Source: Gammaproteobacteria bacterium (GTDB lineage: Bacteria > Pseudomonadota > Gammaproteobacteria > Pseudomonadales > Pseudomonadaceae). Taken from it: a stretch of DNA of 20,592 nt. The position numbers and the translations under genes were made by a program. The stretch is taken from the NCBI GenBank assembly GCA_012735335.1, contig JAAYHO010000003.1, positions 1 to 20,592 on the forward strand, given 5' to 3'. Below the pieces are notes generated by a model that was not told where the DNA came from, did no database searches, and saw only the letters and a list, made by a program, of their open reading frames with translations. The number at the start of each line of letters is the position of its first letter. Positions within the stretch are counted from its first letter, which is position 1. Positions 17,387 to 20,592 of this stretch are shown in pieces.

Positions 17387-17624
17387 GGTCCAGTATCATC
17401 CTCACGATGCGCTTGAGATCCGGATCCTCCGGCTCATTACGCTGCATGAACCAGCCAAACATGTCCTGATCCTCACACTCCAGGAGTTGGCGGTAGCGCG
17501 CCTGGTCTTCCTCGTCCAGGGTCGGGTAGGCCTCCTGCAGAAAGGGCACCAGCAGCACATCCAGCTCGAGCATGCCGCGACGGCTGTGCCAGTACAAACG
17601 CTTCTTCTCCACTTCTGCCGACAT
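17370..17624 (-). CDS. sdhE: Succinate dehydrogenase flavinylation factor SdhE (YgfY)
   Basis: SdhE promotes covalent attachment of FAD to succinate dehydrogenase (SdhA) and fumarate reductase in the cytoplasm. The 84-residue, all-helical protein contains the family signature RGMLE (residues 16-20), whose arginine and glycine are needed for function in studied homologues, plus the [17 protein letters not shown] stretch typical of the fold. Length is normal. The ATG has a GAGAGG ribosome site. It is the first gene of a two-gene unit with ygfX, which overlaps it by 17 bases, and it diverges from ygfZ across 142 bases. Confidence 0.95.
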   Translation of the reverse strand: MSAEVEKKRLYWHSRRGMLELDVLLVPFLQEAYPTLDEEDQARYRQLLECEDQDMFGWFMQRNEPEDPDLKRIVRMILDRVQPD

Positions 17625-17662
17625 GCAGCCTCTCCATCAAACGAAACAGTACGATTGTGCAC

Positions 17663-17668
17663 AGTATA
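17663..17668 (-). promoter_or_regulatory. Possible -10 element for sdhE
   Basis: The minus strand reads TATACT, one base from the sigma-70 -10 consensus, 38 bases before the sdhE ATG. A TTGTCA hexamer lies upstream but 23 bases away, too far for a standard promoter, so the -35 is missing or poor. Confidence 0.3.
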
Positions 17669-17690
17669 ACCGCTGGCGCGCATGGCGGCA

Positions 17691-17719
17691 CTGACAACGG
17701 GCGGCCAGCACCCTATGAT
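17691..17719 (+). promoter_or_regulatory. Sigma-70 promoter for ygfZ
   Basis: CTGACA (17691-17696) and TATGAT (17714-17719) are separated by 17 bases. Each hexamer has one mismatch to the sigma-70 consensus and the spacing is ideal. The -10 ends 47 bases before the ygfZ ATG, leaving a leader of about 40 bases. It would drive ygfZ and probably the HDOD and nitronate monooxygenase genes after it. Confidence 0.6.
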
Positions 17720-17766
17720 GTGGCATGAGATTCTGATCCACCCAGCTTCGGAGCCCGTCACAGACC

Positions 17767-18732
17767 ATGCAAACCCACGATGTATCCGCACTGTTTCCCT
17801 CCCAGGCACCCCAGCCCCTGCCGGCCACCGCCCTGGCATACCTTGACCGGGAGCGCATACTGGCGGTTCAGGGTTCGGATGCAACCCGTTTTCTGCAGGG
17901 GCAGTTGACCTGCGATGTAGCGGCGCTGGCAGTCGGCAGCAGTACCCTGGGCGCACGTTGCAACCCCAAGGGCCGCATGCAGTCGAGCTTTCGTCTGCTC
18001 AAGCGCAGCGAAGAGGAGTATCTGCTGGCCATGGCCGCCGAGCTGCTCGAACCCCAGCAGCAGGACCTGGCCCGGTACGCCGCCTTCTTCAAGGTGACAC
18101 TGCAGGATGTCAGCGACCAATGGCTGCGCTTCGGCCTGTGGGGCGATCAGGCCGAGGCAGCGCTGGCTGCCACGGCGCTCGGCGACGGCCATGCTCTGCC
18201 GGTCGCCGCTGGCACCCATGAGCTGTGGTTGCCTCTCGATCAGGCCGACAGCCCGCTGGCCAGCCTGACCAGTCAGGCCACGGCGGTGCCCGCCAGTGTC
18301 TGGGACCTGCAGATGATCCGCCTGGGCATCGGCCAGGTGCGCGGTGAAACCCGGGAAAGTTTCATTCCGCAGATGCTCAACCTGCAGCATCTGGGCGGCG
18401 TCAGCTTCCACAAGGGCTGTTACACCGGACAGGAAATCGTCGCCCGCATGCAGTATCTGGGCAAGCTGAAGCGGCGTATGTATCGGCTGCGCTGGGACGG
18501 TGACCAGTTGCCGCTGCCGGGCACCACCATCCATGACAACAGCACCGGACAGGCCGTTGGCGAGGTGGTGATGGCGGCCCGGGCCGAGGCGCATCTCGAA
18601 GTGCTTGCGGTTTTACAGAATGAGGCGGCAGAATTGCCTACATTGGTTATCGACAATATCATCGAGCCATCACTGCAATCAGCGACACTCCCCTATGAAC
18701 AGCAAATGGCTGCCGAGCCTGCCGCAGAATGA
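17767..18732 (+). CDS. ygfZ: tRNA-modifying/iron-sulfur repair protein YgfZ (folate-binding)
   Basis: YgfZ is a tetrahydrofolate-binding protein related to the glycine-cleavage T-protein. It supports assembly or repair of some iron-sulfur enzymes, including the tRNA methylthiolase MiaB. The 321-residue protein carries the defining motif KGCYTGQE at 216-223, with Cys218 as the key residue, and an N-terminal GcvT-like fold with the FLQGQLTCDV segment. Length matches the family. The ATG at 17767 has only a distant GGAG, so the ribosome site is weak. A good sigma-70 promoter lies upstream. It is divergent from sdhE and followed after 15 bases by the HDOD gene, which suggests co-transcription. Confidence 0.95.
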   Translation: MQTHDVSALFPSQAPQPLPATALAYLDRERILAVQGSDATRFLQGQLTCDVAALAVGSSTLGARCNPKGRMQSSFRLLKRSEEEYLLAMAAELLEPQQQDLARYAAFFKVTLQDVSDQWLRFGLWGDQAEAALAATALGDGHALPVAAGTHELWLPLDQADSPLASLTSQATAVPASVWDLQMIRLGIGQVRGETRESFIPQMLNLQHLGGVSFHKGCYTGQEIVARMQYLGKLKRRMYRLRWDGDQLPLPGTTIHDNSTGQAVGEVVMAARAEAHLEVLAVLQNEAAELPTLVIDNIIEPSLQSATLPYEQQMAAEPAAE

Positions 18733-18747
18733 CCAAGGAAGAAACCC

Positions 18748-19581
18748 ATGACTGATCTGGCCCAGCGCATTCAGGAAGAACTGGTTCAGGCAATTGAACG
18801 CGACCAGTTGGTACTCCCCACCCTGCCCGAGGTTGCCCTGCGCATTCGGGAGGCTGCGGAGAATCCGGATATCAGCATCGCCGAGCTGACCCGCGAGATA
18901 AGCACCGACACCGCACTGAGCGCCCGCCTGATCAAGGTGGTCAACAGCCCCCTGTTGCGCTCACGCCAGGAAATCACCGACCTGACCATGGCGGTCAATC
19001 GCCTCGGTGTGGTGTACACCGCCAACCTGGCCATCGGCCTGGCCATGGCCCAGCTGTTCCAGGCCACCACCGACAATATCGACCAGCGTATGCGCGAAGT
19101 CTGGGCCCGCAGCACCGAGGTGGCAGGCATCAGTCACGTGCTGTGCCGCCACTACACCCGACTGAAGTCCGACCAGGCCACCCTGGCAGGGCTGGTGCAC
19201 CAGATCGGGGTACTGCCGATCCTCAGCTACGCTGAGGAGAACAGCCAGTTGCTGCGCGACTCCATCACTCTGGATATCGTCATCGAGCGCATCCATCCGC
19301 TGATCGGTGACCGCATCCTGGCCACCTGGGACTTCCCGCAGCCGCTGCGGCACATCCCCAGTCAGCATCTGGATTTCGCCAGAACTCCGGCTGAAGTGGA
19401 CTACGCTGATATTGTCCAGGTCGCCATGCTGCAGAGCCTGGCCGGCACTCACCACCCCTACACTCAACTGGACTGGACGCAGATCCCCTCCTTCGCCCGC
19501 CTCGGTCTGAACCCGGCTGGTGACGAGGAAGAGGAAGACCTGTCCGCCGAGATGGAAGCGGCCATGGCGCTGCTCAGCTAG
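18748..19581 (+). CDS. HDOD domain-containing protein
   Basis: This 277-residue protein is almost entirely one HDOD domain (about residues 18-215), a degenerate relative of HD phosphohydrolases found in bacterial signalling proteins. The opening [21 protein letters not shown] and the [19 protein letters not shown] stretch are typical. Where true HD-domain enzymes have HD, this protein reads LVHQIGVL, so it is probably not catalytic and acts by protein contact. No receiver, GGDEF or other output domain is attached. A glutamate-rich tail ([12 protein letters not shown]) ends the protein. The ATG has an AAGGA ribosome site. It lies 15 bases after ygfZ and 25 bases before the nitronate monooxygenase gene. 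The specific role is unknown. Confidence 0.9.
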   Translation: MTDLAQRIQEELVQAIERDQLVLPTLPEVALRIREAAENPDISIAELTREISTDTALSARLIKVVNSPLLRSRQEITDLTMAVNRLGVVYTANLAIGLAMAQLFQATTDNIDQRMREVWARSTEVAGISHVLCRHYTRLKSDQATLAGLVHQIGVLPILSYAEENSQLLRDSITLDIVIERIHPLIGDRILATWDFPQPLRHIPSQHLDFARTPAEVDYADIVQVAMLQSLAGTHHPYTQLDWTQIPSFARLGLNPAGDEEEEDLSAEMEAAMALLS

Positions 19582-19606
19582 GCTACCCCAACACCGAGGA
19601 GAAACC

Positions 19607-20592
19607 ATGTCCCGCTCTGCCACCTTGCTTGCACGTTTGGGCATCCAACTCCCTCTGATCCAGGCACCGATGGCCGGGGTGGCTACCCCGGCGCTGGCCG
19701 CAGCGGTATCCAACGCCGGTGCACTGGGCTCGCTGGGCATAGGTCCGAGCAGTGTCGACCAGGCCAGGGCAATGATCGAGCAGACCCGCTCGCTGACCTC
19801 CCGACCGTTCAATGTCAACCTCTTCTGTCACGCACCGGCGCAACCGGATACCGCCCGGGCCGCAGCCTGGCTGGCATACCTGAAGCCACTGTTCGATGAT
19901 CTTGGCCTGGCACCACCTGCGGCGCTGAAGATCGGCTACCCGAGCTTTCTGCAGCAGCCGGCGATGCTGCAGATGCTGCTGGAGGAGCGTCCCGAGGTCA
20001 TCAGCTTCCACTTCGGCCTCCCCCCGCAGGAATGGATCAAGGCCCTGCACGACGCTGGCATCTGCCTGTTGGCCACCGCCACCAACCCACAGGAGGCCGA
20101 GCAGGTAGAGCAGGCAGGAATAGATGGCATTGTCGCCCAGGGTATCGAAGCTGGCGGCCACCGCGGCACCTTCGACACCGACGCGCCCGACGAGCAATGG
20201 AGTACAGCCGTGCTGGTACGTCAACTGGTGCGCAGCTGCTCGCTGCCGGTGATCGCTGCTGGCGGCATCATGGACGGCCAGGGCATCCGTGCGATGCTGG
20301 ACCTGGGCGCAGTCGCAGCCCAGCTGGGCACGGCCTTCATCCTGTGCCCGGAATCCTCAGCCAACACCGGCTATCGTCAGATGCTGACCAGCGCCCGCGC
20401 ACAGCATACCCGGCTGACCGCCGGCATTTCCGGGCGACCGGCACGGGGCATGCTCAACCGGCTGATCGAGCATGTCGAGAAGGCAGGCCACCCCGCTCAC
20501 GCGGGCTACCCGATGACCTACGACGCCGCCAAGCAGTTGAACGCCGCCGCCAGCCAGCAGGATAACCACGAGTTCGCCGCCCACTGGGCCGG
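19607..20592 (+). CDS. Nitronate monooxygenase family flavoprotein, 3' end cut off
   Basis: This FMN-dependent TIM-barrel enzyme of the nitronate monooxygenase (2-nitropropane dioxygenase) family would oxidise toxic alkyl nitronates such as propionate 3-nitronate. 328 codons are visible and the frame is open at the right edge; by family length only the last few dozen residues at most should be missing. Visible landmarks are the FMN loop [23 protein letters not shown] from residue 20, the catalytic histidine His185 in EAGGHRG, the phosphate-binding [19 protein letters not shown] segment, and an ending typical of the family (FAAHWAG). The ATG at 19607 has a strong GAGGAG ribosome site. FabK-type enoyl reductases share this fold, but the histidine motif and N-terminus favour nitronate monooxygenase. 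True substrate is not proven. Confidence 0.92.
   Translation, partial: MSRSATLLARLGIQLPLIQAPMAGVATPALAAAVSNAGALGSLGIGPSSVDQARAMIEQTRSLTSRPFNVNLFCHAPAQPDTARAAAWLAYLKPLFDDLGLAPPAALKIGYPSFLQQPAMLQMLLEERPEVISFHFGLPPQEWIKALHDAGICLLATATNPQEAEQVEQAGIDGIVAQGIEAGGHRGTFDTDAPDEQWSTAVLVRQLVRSCSLPVIAAGGIMDGQGIRAMLDLGAVAAQLGTAFILCPESSANTGYRQMLTSARAQHTRLTAGISGRPARGMLNRLIEHVEKAGHPAHAGYPMTYDAAKQLNAAASQQDNHEFAAHWA

Overview
The window is a GC-rich stretch of core chromosome from a gammaproteobacterium, almost certainly a member of the Pseudomonadaceae. The strongest clues are the order algU-mucA-mucB-mucC-mucD-lepA-lepB-rnc-era-recO-pdxJ, the AlgU and MucA sequences (including the Pseudomonas-like MucA C-terminus PYARAASLEN), a GacS-type tripartite sensor kinase next to cysM and rlmD, and an AlgU-type promoter in front of algU. 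The presence of acpS after pdxJ suggests a lineage outside the P. aeruginosa group (for example Halopseudomonas-like), but the species is a guess.

Layout. Positions 1-1251 (minus) hold the 5' part of rlmD and all of cysM. Positions 1330-4218 (plus) hold gacS, divergent from cysM. Positions 4230-10800 (minus, read from right to left) form a long housekeeping cluster: lepA, lepB, a DUF4845 membrane protein, rnc, era, recO, pdxJ and acpS. Positions 10960-15075 (minus) are the envelope-stress operon algU-mucA-mucB-mucC-mucD. nadB (15352-16965, plus) diverges from algU across a 276-base region, which is the largest gene-free stretch in the window. ygfX and sdhE (16934-17624, minus) converge on nadB, with a 32-base overlap of coding ends. 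Finally ygfZ, an HDOD-domain gene and the start of a nitronate monooxygenase gene (17767-20592, plus) look like one transcription unit.

How the genes work together. AlgU is the extracytoplasmic sigma factor. MucA (membrane anti-sigma factor), MucB (periplasmic protector of MucA), MucC/RseC (membrane protein) and MucD (periplasmic protease/chaperone) control it, and AlgU probably drives its own operon. lepA to acpS are translation, secretion, RNA-processing, ribosome-assembly, recombination and cofactor genes, tightly packed with several 4-base stop/start overlaps that imply translational coupling. SdhE (flavinylation), YgfZ (iron-sulfur repair) and NadB (FAD-dependent NAD synthesis) have linked roles in flavin and iron-sulfur metabolism.

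I found no tRNA, rRNA, insertion sequence, prophage, CRISPR array or obvious acquired island, and no new multi-gene system. The points most worth a second look are small: a hairpin plus T-run between algU and mucA, the nadB/ygfX tail overlap, the run of GTGA junctions, and the poorly characterised DUF4845, YgfX and HDOD genes.
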